A stretch of 64,000 nt of DNA, from positions 8,938-72,937 of the forward strand of contig CAKZVT010000047.1 in the NCBI GenBank assembly GCA_937922435.1. Reading direction: 5' to 3'. The notes below the pieces were generated by a model, which was not told the DNA's origin, did no database searches, and saw only the letters and a list, made by a program, of their open reading frames with translations. Below are positions 1 through 6,951 of the stretch, piece by piece. Positions within the stretch are counted from its first letter, which is position 1. Every line of letters starts with the position of its first letter. This stretch comes from an uncultured Prevotella sp. (GTDB taxonomy: Bacteria; Bacteroidota; Bacteroidia; Bacteroidales; Bacteroidaceae). Made by a program: the position numbers and the translations under genes.

Positions 1-2
1 CC

Positions 3-206
3 TCGCGAGCCCTTGAAAGCCTGAAACGCATACGCCCGGAGGTTGACAGCATCATCCTGGAGCTGTGGAATCAAATCGAGGCTCACTTCAAGGACGAGCC
101 TGCGGAGACGCGTTTCGACATGTGCAGGAAGTTCGGCGTGGTGTATTATTACCGTAAGAATGAAGTTAAAGTAGTAAAGGAGGACGGAGGTTTTAAGAAG
201 GAGTAA
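3..206 (+). CDS. C-terminal part of an unknown protein (67 codons visible)
   Basis: An open frame enters from the left edge and ends at TAA 204-206. The visible residues are mostly helical and charged (SRALESLKRIRPEVDSI..., then WNQIEAHFKDEP, then FGVVYYYRKNEVK) and end in a lysine-rich tail, GGFKKE. I do not recognise the family and assign no function. The last seven codons lie inside the left arm of a 52-bp inverted repeat, so the C-terminal tail may be repeat-derived. The 5' end lies outside the window. Confidence 0.5.
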   Translation, partial: SRALESLKRIRPEVDSIILELWNQIEAHFKDEPAETRFDMCRKFGVVYYYRKNEVKVVKEDGGFKKE

Positions 207-330
207 GGGGAGTAAGGAGAGAAGGAGTAAGTAAATTAGCTTTGTTGCAATGATGTCAGTGTAAAGACAACCGATGCAAATCTACTTACTCCTTCTCTCC
301 TTACTCCCCTTACTCCTTCTTAAAGCCTCC
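186..330. repeat. Long inverted repeat of degenerate AAGGAGTAAGGGGAG units
   Basis: Arms 186-237 and 279-330 are complementary over 52 bases with two mismatches around a 41-base loop. Each arm is a tandem of short purine-rich words (AAGGAGTAAGGGGAGTAAGG). The left arm begins inside the end of the upstream reading frame and the right arm ends 28 bases before the tatD-family start. In RNA this would be a very stable hairpin. It is not followed by a clear U-tract, so it is not a textbook terminator. Confidence 0.85.
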
Positions 331-358
331 TTACTCCTTTTCTCCAAAAAGTCAAACA

Positions 359-1144
359 ATGAATTTCATCGATACACATTCTCATCTTGACGGCGAGGAG
401 TTTGCCCTTGACCGTGACGAAGTTGTGGCCCGTGCGAAGGCCGCAGGGGTAAGCAAGGTTTTCATTCCGGCAATCAATCTGCCGTCGGTCGACACCGTGT
501 TGGCTGCGTGCGCCCGTTATCCGGGCTTCGCCTATCCTATGCTCGGCCTCCATCCGGAGGACGTAAAGGCCGACTGGCGCGACGTTCTGTCGCAGATGAA
601 GGCGCGGCTCGACGCGCCGGAGCATCCGTTCATAGCCATTGGCGAAGTAGGGTTGGACTATTATTGGAGCCGTGAGTTCGAGCAGGAGCAGCTTGAAGCG
701 TTAGAAGAGCAGGTGCGCTGGTCGGTGGAGACACGCCTGCCGCTGATGCTCCATTGCCGCAAGGCGCAGAACGAAATGGTGAATTTGCTGCGGCAATACA
801 AGAAAGACCTGCCCGGCGGCGTGTTCCATTGCTTCACTGGAAACGATAAAGAGGCGGCCGAATTGTTGCAGTTTGACAACTTCGTGCTCGGCATCGGCGG
901 CGTGCTTACGTTCAAGAAGTCGCACCTGCCCGAGGTGCTGCCTGCCGCCGTGCCGCTCGAACGCATCGTCATCGAGACCGATTCGCCCTACATGGCGCCC
1001 GTGCCGATGCGCGGCAAGCGCAACGAGAGCGCCTTCGCACTGTACGTGTTGAAGCGTCTTGCCGAGTGTTACGGCGTGAGCGAGGACGAAGTGGCCGCCA
1101 CTACCAACGCCAACGCCGCCCGTGTGTTCGGCATCGGGGCGTAG
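359..1144 (+). CDS. TatD family metal-dependent hydrolase
   Basis: A 261-residue protein of the TatD/YcfH amidohydrolase-fold family, cytoplasmic metal-dependent DNases or phosphoesterases. The metal-binding pattern is complete: THSHLDG with His7 and His9, GEVGLDYYW with Glu96, LMLHCRKA with a His near 132, VFHCFTGN with a His near 157, and ETDSPYMAP with the Asp near 207. Length matches the family (about 255-265). The ATG at 359 gives the expected N-terminus MNFIDTHSHLD. It stands alone, with a 52-bp inverted repeat upstream and a 22-bp-period repeat between it and the convergent membrane-protein gene. The true substrate is uncertain, as for most TatD paralogues. Confidence 0.93.
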   Translation: MNFIDTHSHLDGEEFALDRDEVVARAKAAGVSKVFIPAINLPSVDTVLAACARYPGFAYPMLGLHPEDVKADWRDVLSQMKARLDAPEHPFIAIGEVGLDYYWSREFEQEQLEALEEQVRWSVETRLPLMLHCRKAQNEMVNLLRQYKKDLPGGVFHCFTGNDKEAAELLQFDNFVLGIGGVLTFKKSHLPEVLPAAVPLERIVIETDSPYMAPVPMRGKRNESAFALYVLKRLAECYGVSEDEVAATTNANAARVFGIGA

Positions 1145-1154
1145 CTTTGTAAGT

Positions 1155-1264
1155 GCCTGATTGTCAGACGCGTTGTAAAAGGCCGTCTTTCGCATTGCGA
1201 AAGGCGGCCTTTTAGCGTGCAATTCATGGCCTTTTGGAATGCAAAAGACCGTATTTTGCAGAGC
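1155..1264. repeat. 22-bp-period repeat, copy 1 (four units)
   Basis: Units start at 1177, 1199, 1221 and 1243, exactly 22 bases apart. Units 1 and 2 form a hairpin (AAAAGGCCGTCTTTCGC pairing with GCGAAAGGCGGCCTTTT, including a G-U wobble). A TGATTGTCAG box lies just before unit 1. The copy sits in the convergent gap between tatD and the membrane-protein gene. Confidence 0.85.
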
Positions 1265-1273
1265 GGCCGGTAG

Positions 1274-3007
1274 TTAAGGCCGCTGCATTGCCGGTGGAAT
1301 CAGGATTTGGAACACGTCGTTTTCCCACGCCACAGTGTACCCATGCTTGCCGATGAAGCGGTTGATGAGCTTGATTTTTGCATTCTTGTGGAAGTAAGTT
1401 TCTTCCGCACGGTCGTTGTTCCAGTCGGCATACGGCTCGTACCAGCGTGGCAGCATCGACTTGTCGCGCACTATTACGGGCAGGCGTTTGCGCTCCCGTT
1501 CCGCCTGGCTGAATTTCCTTTCCATGTTTGCAGGGTCGTAAGTCCACACCCACGGGTTGTAAAGGTAAGGCCGTGTGTTGGTGAGGAAGTTCACCGTAGG
1601 TATGTTCTGGAAACACAGCAGGTAGTCGTCCTCGCTTACGTATTTTGACAGTTCGCGCAGCATCGGGTCAAGCATCTCGCAGTTTTTCCTTGTCGTATAA
1701 GTTGTTGCCAGCGGCGAGTCTATCCTGTAAACCTTGTCCCAGCGGCCACCGGCGTCGAAGTAACACTGGCTTGCTATGTTCACAACGCCGCGCTTCACCA
1801 CGAACATCGTGAATATTAAGGCGCACAAGGCCAGCATGCGTGCCGCCTGCTTGTGCCCTTCCAGCTTGCCGCACGCGTTCCAGGCCATGCCCAAGGCGAA
1901 TGCGCCCGACATGTAAACGCAGTACTCGCCCATGTTGCTTATGCCGTAATCGCTGCCCAACGGCAGGGCGTACATGTTGACGAGGATGATTAGCGAGAGG
2001 TATTTCAAGCCTATGCCTGCATCCTTCCGCGCGAGCGTCCAAACGCACACGGCGGTAGACACGGCGTAAAGTACAAACGTGTTGGACGACGAGAACGTCA
2101 TCAGCACGGCGTAAGCCGCGCCTACGGCGGCGCACTGCCACCAGCCCGTGTGCGGCGGAATGCGCTTCCGCAAGAGCATTACGGCGACAGGAATGCCGAG
2201 GGTAAGCACCATGTCGGTCAGCACCTGTTTGTAATTAAGTAAATAAACCACAAGCATGTCTGTCAGGTTATGCGTGCTCTTTTCTTCGCCTACGGCGGAA
2301 AAGCCGTCCTCCACAGCCTGCATGAAGATTCCAAAATGCCCTGAAACCGCCATCAGGGCGAATACCGAAGCCATGCCTGCGGCGAACCCCACGACGGCGT
2401 ACAGCAGCATGCGTGCTGTCTTTGCGGCGTCGCGGTGGTGCAGGTGGTAGGGCACAAGGAGCAGTATCAGCAGTGCAAGCGACAGGTTGGGCAGGCGTGC
2501 GAACACGTTTACGCCGATGATGAAGCCGCCCAGCGCCATGAGCATCGGACTGTCCTTCGACAGCGACAGGTACACGGCGTATGACGCTCCGACGGCGAGC
2601 AAGGCCGTAAGGTAGTCGTGGTAAAACACCATCATGCCATAATCCGCGCAAAGGAAAGCCCAGAACATGTCGGCCATTATGCACCACGACGGCATTAAGC
2701 CTTTCATCATCCTGTAGACGATGTACGCCGTGGCGGTTATTACGAGCATGGCCAACAGGCGGAAACCGAAGATGCCGCAGCCGCCGAGAAGCACGTTCCA
2801 CAAGCCCCCGACATACTCTGACAGGTAATAAAGAAAGAGGTATTGCACCGAACTCGGGTCGTTGAACATCTGCTGGAAGCCCGAGAGCACCCAGCCCTCG
2901 TCGCACATGTCGAAGCCCTGCAAGCCGAGGACCGTGTAGAACAATGCCACCGAAACAAGATATACCGGCAGGAAACCGCCGTCGCGCTTATTCCCAAAAA
3001 GTTTCAT
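1274..3007 (-). CDS. Polytopic membrane protein, possible GT-C type glycosyltransferase
   Basis: A 577-residue protein with about a dozen hydrophobic segments over residues 12-400 and a soluble C-terminal part of about 150 residues rich in aromatic and basic residues. The first external loop holds an acidic motif, FDMCDEGW (Asp33, Asp36, Glu37), in the place where GT-C family sugar transferases (GT39/GT83-like) keep their catalytic aspartate. This suggests a lipid-linked-sugar glycosyltransferase of the inner membrane, but I cannot confirm the family from sequence alone. It is divergent from the dTDP-amino-sugar cassette, which fits a role in surface polysaccharide assembly. The start ATG at 3005-3007 follows a TAAATTTG promoter-like box on the minus strand. 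Confidence 0.65.
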   Translation of the reverse strand: MKLFGNKRDGGFLPVYLVSVALFYTVLGLQGFDMCDEGWVLSGFQQMFNDPSSVQYLFLYYLSEYVGGLWNVLLGGCGIFGFRLLAMLVITATAYIVYRMMKGLMPSWCIMADMFWAFLCADYGMMVFYHDYLTALLAVGASYAVYLSLSKDSPMLMALGGFIIGVNVFARLPNLSLALLILLLVPYHLHHRDAAKTARMLLYAVVGFAAGMASVFALMAVSGHFGIFMQAVEDGFSAVGEEKSTHNLTDMLVVYLLNYKQVLTDMVLTLGIPVAVMLLRKRIPPHTGWWQCAAVGAAYAVLMTFSSSNTFVLYAVSTAVCVWTLARKDAGIGLKYLSLIILVNMYALPLGSDYGISNMGEYCVYMSGAFALGMAWNACGKLEGHKQAARMLALCALIFTMFVVKRGVVNIASQCYFDAGGRWDKVYRIDSPLATTYTTRKNCEMLDPMLRELSKYVSEDDYLLCFQNIPTVNFLTNTRPYLYNPWVWTYDPANMERKFSQAERERKRLPVIVRDKSMLPRWYEPYADWNNDRAEETYFHKNAKIKLINRFIGKHGYTVAWENDVFQILIPPAMQRP

Positions 3008-3074
3008 AATAACCGTTTTTAGGTAAAAAAGAACACTTTGTCCGTCAGGTTGGAATAAACGGACAATTTTGTTG

Positions 3075-3082
3075 CAAATTTA
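3075..3082 (-). promoter_or_regulatory. Bacteroidota -7 box for the membrane-protein gene
   Basis: Minus-strand TAAATTTG, fitting the TAnnTTTG consensus, about 70 bases upstream of the ATG. The remaining divergent gap (3008-3235) shows no other feature. Confidence 0.5.
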
Positions 3083-3235
3083 CTTAATTAGTGACACTTT
3101 TGCGGCATTGGCGTGCGATAAATGGCGTTTTTCATGCTTGCAGGCCGTATTACGGCGCGAAAACGGGGCTTTGGCGGCAGTGAATTTTTCACGTGGCACA
3201 TTATAACAAAAGGCCGAAACGCACGTTAATAAGGT

Positions 3236-3649
3236 ATGAAAGCATCTGAAGCGAAAATCATCGACATAAAGAAAATCATCGACATAAGGGGCAACCTGTC
3301 GGTGGTCGAGGGGCTGAAAGACATTCCTTTCGACATAAAACGCGTCTATTGGGTGTATGACGTGCCGGCAGGCGAATGCCGCGGAGGCCACGCCCACAAG
3401 CGCCTGAAGCAGTTTATCATAGCGTTGAGCGGCAGCTTCACCGTGACGCTTGACGACGGAACGAGCAAGAGAACCGTGCTGCTCAACCACCCGTACCAGG
3501 GACTTGAAATAGAGACTGGCATCTGGCGAACGCTCGACGACTTCTCTTCGGGGGCGGTGTGCCTCGTGCTCGCGTCGGAGCTTTACGACGAGAGCGACTA
3601 CATACGTGATTATGACGAGTTCCTGGAGTACGTAAAATGTTCGAAATAA
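3236..3649 (+). CDS. fdtA: FdtA/QdtA-type dTDP-4-keto-6-deoxyhexose 3,4-ketoisomerase
   Basis: A 137-residue single-domain cupin (WxcM-like family). Such enzymes shift the keto group of dTDP-4-keto-6-deoxyglucose from C4 to C3 before transamination. The family signature CRGGHAHKRLKQF near residues 46-58 carries the conserved histidines, preceded by IRGNLSVVE and IKRVYWVYDVP. Length matches FdtA. The stop overlaps the next gene's start by 13 bases, so the two are translationally coupled. With the aminotransferase at 4728 and rfbB at 19992 it completes a route to dTDP-3-amino-3,6-dideoxyhexose. Whether the product has the galacto (FdtA) or gluco (QdtA) configuration cannot be read from the sequence. 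Confidence 0.88.
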   Translation: MKASEAKIIDIKKIIDIRGNLSVVEGLKDIPFDIKRVYWVYDVPAGECRGGHAHKRLKQFIIALSGSFTVTLDDGTSKRTVLLNHPYQGLEIETGIWRTLDDFSSGAVCLVLASELYDESDYIRDYDEFLEYVKCSK

Positions 3650-4647
3650 CAAGTTATTCAAGCGAAAGGAAAGCCGATTGGGATGCCTTTGTCTGCGGCT
3701 CTAAGAACGGTACTTTCTTGTTCCGCCGCGATTACATGGACTACCATAGCGACCGCTTCAGCGACCACTCGCTCATGTTCTACCTGAAAGGCAGGCTCCA
3801 TGCGGTGCTGCCAGCCAACATCTGCGGCGGCACGCTGTATTCCCATCAGGGGCTTACCTATGGCGGACTTGTCATGGACTGCGACGCAAAGGCTGCCGAG
3901 GTGTGCGCGCTTTTCGGTGAATTAAACGATTATCTACGTGCGCAGGGTGTGCGGAAGGTGGTCTACAAGGCCGTGCCTTGGATTTATTCGCGCTATGCTT
4001 CGGAAGAAGACTTGTATGCAATAGTTAACGTTTGCGGCGCAAGGCTTGCCTCACGCGACATATCTTCCACAATATTCCTCGACCGCAGGCTGAAGTTCGG
4101 CGAGCTGCGCCGCCGCTGCATGAAGAAGGCTTTGCGTGCAGGCGTTACGGTAAGGCGGAGCGACGACGTGGCAGCTTTTTGGCAAATACTCGACAACAAT
4201 CTTGAAAGCAAGTACGGAGTAGCCCCCGTACACACGCTCGAAGAGCTGCAACTGCTGATGGGGCGCTTTCCCGACAACATACATCTTTACATGTCTTATC
4301 TTGGCGACGAGCCTTTGGGAGGCACCGTAGTGTATCTTAACGGCGGCACAGTGCACACGCAATACATATCGGCTTCACCCGAAGGCAAACGCCTCGGGGC
4401 GTTGGACGCGCTGTTCGGCGAGCTTATTTGCAATGTGTACAGCGGTTACAGGTATTTCGACTTCGGGCGTTCCACCGAGCGTGGGGGCGCATATCTCAAC
4501 GAAGCCCTTATCTTCCAGAAGGAAGGTTTTGGCGGACGTGGCGTGTGTTATGACACGTATGAGTGGGACAACCCACCCCAACCCTCCCCCAAGGGAGGGA
4601 GTTTGATATGCGGAGAAGTTGTGTGCCGCATGTCAAGTATTGGGTAA
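3637..4647 (+). CDS. FemAB/GNAT-like acyltransferase
   Basis: A 336-residue protein resembling FemAB-like GNAT proteins: an N-terminal half starting with WDAFVCGSKNGTFLFRRDYMDYH, then a second acyltransferase fold with GGTVVYLNGG and a region around YFDFGRSTERGG. It lies between fdtA and fdtB, so its likely role is N-acylation of the amino sugar, a job done elsewhere by left-handed-beta-helix acetyltransferases (inference). ATG 3637 overlaps fdtA by 13 bases. The last 26 codons are odd: they read through the GC-rich intergenic arm and encode NPPQPSPKGGSLI plus a short tail. The functional protein probably ends near YDTYEW. Confidence 0.75.
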   Translation: MFEITSYSSERKADWDAFVCGSKNGTFLFRRDYMDYHSDRFSDHSLMFYLKGRLHAVLPANICGGTLYSHQGLTYGGLVMDCDAKAAEVCALFGELNDYLRAQGVRKVVYKAVPWIYSRYASEEDLYAIVNVCGARLASRDISSTIFLDRRLKFGELRRRCMKKALRAGVTVRRSDDVAAFWQILDNNLESKYGVAPVHTLEELQLLMGRFPDNIHLYMSYLGDEPLGGTVVYLNGGTVHTQYISASPEGKRLGALDALFGELICNVYSGYRYFDFGRSTERGGAYLNEALIFQKEGFGGRGVCYDTYEWDNPPQPSPKGGSLICGEVVCRMSSIG

Positions 4648-4714
4648 GTATAATATAAAAACAGTTTTCAAGACATTCCAGACACCCTCCCTTGGGGAGG
4701 GATGGGGTGGGTGT
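4571..4714. repeat. Paired GC-rich arm element E1
   Basis: Left arm 4571-4610 (CCACCCCAACCCTCCC with an AGGGAGGG mate) and right arm 4683-4714 (CCCTCCCTTGGGGAGGG then GGGGTGGGTG) are inverted copies around a roughly 70-base AT-rich spacer. The left arm is inside the coding end of the acyltransferase gene. The right arm ends 13 bases before the aminotransferase ATG. Confidence 0.85.
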
Positions 4715-4727
4715 TAAAATCATGATT

Positions 4728-5828
4728 ATGGTCAACTATCTTGAGTTACGCAAGGTTACGGCGATGCACTCCGCCGAAATCGGCGACGCGGTGAGGCGCG
4801 TCGTGGAGGGCGGATGGTATCTGCAAGGCGAGGAGACACGCCTCTTCGAGCAGGAATATGCCGCATACATAGGGACAAAATGCTGTGTAGGCTGCGGCAA
4901 CGGGCTTGATGCGCTAACGCTGATATTGAGGGCTTACATGGAGATGGGCGTGATGCGGCCGGGCGACGAGGTAATCGTGCCTGCCAATACGTACATCGCC
5001 AGCATTCTCGCCATTACCGAAAACGGCCTGCGCCCTGTGCTGGTAGAGCCTCGCCTGGACACTTTCCAAATAGACGACAGCCTCGTTGAGCAGGCCGTAA
5101 CGCCGCGTACCAAGGCTGTGATGCTCGTCCATCTGTATGGCCGCTGCGCATATACGGAGAAACTTGGGGACATCTGCAAGCGTCACGGACTGAAGCTGAT
5201 TGAGGACAACGCGCAGGCTCATGGCTGCACGTTCGGCACGAAGCGCACGGGCAGCCTTGGCGACGCGGCCGGCCACAGCTTCTATCCGGGCAAGAACCTC
5301 GGTGCGCTCGGCGACGCCGGGGCTGTGACTACGGACGACGAGGAACTGGCGCAGACGGTGCGCGCGCTGGGCAACTACGGGTCGAGCCGCAAGTATGTGT
5401 TCAACATGAAGGGGCGCAACAGCCGTATAGATGAAGTGCAAGCCGCCGTGCTGCGCGTCAAGCTGAAGTATCTTGACTGCGACAACGCCGTGCGCAGGCG
5501 CATCGCCATGCGTTATATAAGCGAGATACACAACCCTGAACTGCTGCTGCCAAGCCATGACTTCTGCGCCAACAGCGTACACCACATCTTCCCCGTGCTC
5601 TGCCGAAGGCGCGATGAGCTGCAACAATACTTGGCCGACGGCGGCGTGCAGACCATCATCCACTACCCCATACCGCCGCACAGGCAGCTCTGTTATGCTG
5701 AACTTGGCGAGCTGAATCTGCCCGTTACCGAACGCATACACCGCGAGGAATTGAGCATTCCGTTGAACCAGACGATGCAGGAAGACGAGGTTGACAGGGT
5801 GATAAGTTTGCTCAACGGTTTCAATTGA
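4728..5828 (+). CDS. fdtB: DegT/DnrJ/EryC1 family sugar aminotransferase (FdtB-like)
   Basis: A 366-residue PLP-dependent aminotransferase of the DegT/DnrJ/EryC1/StrS class, predicted to transaminate dTDP-3-keto-6-deoxyhexose. The PLP lysine is Lys189 in HSFYPGKNLGALGDAG. Other family signatures are CVGCGNGLDAL, VPANTYIAS and LIEDNAQAHG (PLP-ring Asp), and NSRIDEVQAAVL. I place the start at ATG 4728 (MVNYLELRKV); ATG 4722 is an alternative. A longer TTG-started frame runs into the GC-rich repeat arm and is unlikely. It is third in the fdtA-acyltransferase-fdtB cassette. The symbol is by pathway context. Confidence 0.88.
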   Translation: MVNYLELRKVTAMHSAEIGDAVRRVVEGGWYLQGEETRLFEQEYAAYIGTKCCVGCGNGLDALTLILRAYMEMGVMRPGDEVIVPANTYIASILAITENGLRPVLVEPRLDTFQIDDSLVEQAVTPRTKAVMLVHLYGRCAYTEKLGDICKRHGLKLIEDNAQAHGCTFGTKRTGSLGDAAGHSFYPGKNLGALGDAGAVTTDDEELAQTVRALGNYGSSRKYVFNMKGRNSRIDEVQAAVLRVKLKYLDCDNAVRRRIAMRYISEIHNPELLLPSHDFCANSVHHIFPVLCRRRDELQQYLADGGVQTIIHYPIPPHRQLCYAELGELNLPVTERIHREELSIPLNQTMQEDEVDRVISLLNGFN

Positions 5829-5932
5829 CGGCCTTTCGCCCTGCAAAAGGCCATGAATTGCAATGTAAAAGGCCGTCTTTCACACTATGAAAGACGGCCT
5901 TTTATAATGTGGTTGATAATCAGGCGGTTACA
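5823..5932. repeat. 22-bp-period repeat, copy 2 (four units)
   Basis: Units start at 5823, 5845, 5867 and 5889. The hairpin 5867-5903 pairs AAAAGGCCGTCTTTCA with a fully matching ATGAAAGACGGCC arm. It is followed by TTGATAATCAGGCGGTTAC, a version of the box seen beside other copies. The copy lies in the convergent gap between fdtB and the barrel-protein gene and could also act as a bidirectional terminator. Confidence 0.87.
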
Positions 5933-5959
5933 CATAGGCGTACAACCGCCCTGCAACGG

Positions 5960-6724
5960 TTAAAGTATCCTGCCGCAAAGGCGGAAGTTGATGACCGGAT
6001 AAACGGTGACTTTGCTTAGCGTCTTCATCAGTCCGCCGTCCTCGCCGTCGAAGTCGTCCTCGGTAAGTCGGTCGCCGTTACAGTACAGTTTGGGCGACCC
6101 CCAGAACTGTACGCCGGCCTCGAACATGAAGCCGATGCGCTTCTTGGGCACTGCGCGGCCAAAGCCGAGGCCGATGTAAGGCTTGAACGAGGCCGTCTTT
6201 ATTTCCGCATTGATGTTGCCGTCGTTGTCAGGCGTGAGCAGGTAGTCGCCCAGTTCGTAGCCAATCATCAGGCTTGGATGGTCGCGGTTGTAGTCGGCTA
6301 TGCCTTGCAGCAGGCCGTCCTCCTTGTTGTAAGCCTTGATTATGGCCGACGAACCGAAGTAAGCTCCGGCCGTGATGTGGAACGAACTGCTCTTGAAGGG
6401 GAACACGTCGAAGAGCAGCTTGCCGTTGGTGAAGCCCACCTTGGCCTCCACTTCCACCGTTTCGGGTATGGTATAGCCTGTAACGTTGGGCATTTCGTTG
6501 ATGTCAAGGTCTGTGCCGAACTTGATTGAAGGCATGAAAGCCACTCCTGCGCGGACCTGCACATAGTTGCCTATAGGCGCGGCGACGTCGAAGCCTATAC
6601 CGGGAGTTCCGGCGGTGATGCCGACCGAAAGGTGGTTGAACATGTTTTTGTCTTCTTCCTGTGCGCTTGCAGTCAATACGCCGCAGAGCATTGCCAAGGG
6701 CAATACGAGATGTTTTAGACTCAT
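5960..6724 (-). CDS. Predicted outer-membrane beta-barrel protein, unknown function
   Basis: A 254-residue protein with a clear signal peptide (LVLPLAMLCGVLTASAQ, cleavage after about residue 21). The mature part alternates polar and hydrophobic residues and has amphipathic strands such as YVQVRAGVAFMPSIKF, FKPYIGLGFGRAVP and IGFMFEAGVQFWG, and ends VYPVINFRLCGRIL. This looks like a small (8-strand class) outer-membrane barrel, a very common type in Bacteroidota. No ligand can be assigned. It is monocistronic, with a TAACTTTG promoter box about 120 bases upstream and a 22-bp-period repeat beyond its 3' end. Confidence 0.7.
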   Translation of the reverse strand: MSLKHLVLPLAMLCGVLTASAQEEDKNMFNHLSVGITAGTPGIGFDVAAPIGNYVQVRAGVAFMPSIKFGTDLDINEMPNVTGYTIPETVEVEAKVGFTNGKLLFDVFPFKSSSFHITAGAYFGSSAIIKAYNKEDGLLQGIADYNRDHPSLMIGYELGDYLLTPDNDGNINAEIKTASFKPYIGLGFGRAVPKKRIGFMFEAGVQFWGSPKLYCNGDRLTEDDFDGEDGGLMKTLSKVTVYPVINFRLCGRIL

Positions 6725-6843
6725 GATTTGATTGTTGTTTTGTTAATAATATGATGGTTTATAATCATCCGACAATGCTAAATAATGTAAACGGAACGGC
6801 GACATTATTGTCTAAAACGGCCAAAAACAGGCTTGTTTTTCTG

Positions 6844-6851
6844 CAAAGTTA
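6844..6851 (-). promoter_or_regulatory. -7 box for the barrel-protein gene
   Basis: Minus-strand TAACTTTG about 120 bases upstream of the ATG, implying a leader of roughly 110 bases. No good TTTG -33 box is visible. Confidence 0.5.
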
Positions 6852-6877
6852 AGTTAATAAGGTTAATCATACAACAT

Positions 6878-6933
6878 TTTGTATAAAAACTTTTAAATAA
6901 TTAGTAACTTTGCAGCTGTTCGCATTAACTTTG
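6878..6933 (+). promoter_or_regulatory. Candidate tandem promoters for the rRNA methyltransferase gene
   Basis: TTTG at 6878-6881 is followed 23 bases later by TAACTTTG at 6905-6912, and a second TAACTTTG lies at 6926-6933. The coding start is at 6952, so either would give a short leader. Confidence 0.55.
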
Positions 6934-6951
6934 TAAACCAAGTATTTACAC

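Noticed and set aside
1177..1213. 22-bp repeats as ordinary rho-independent terminators only
   Set aside because: Some copies (16133, 31473, 50590) lie between divergent genes, and unit phase is kept outside the hairpin, so termination can be at most a side effect.
4914..5846. 310-codon minus-strand open frame opposite the aminotransferase
   Set aside because: It is the antisense shadow of a well-conserved gene. The peptide shows no family motif and the high GC of third positions explains its length.
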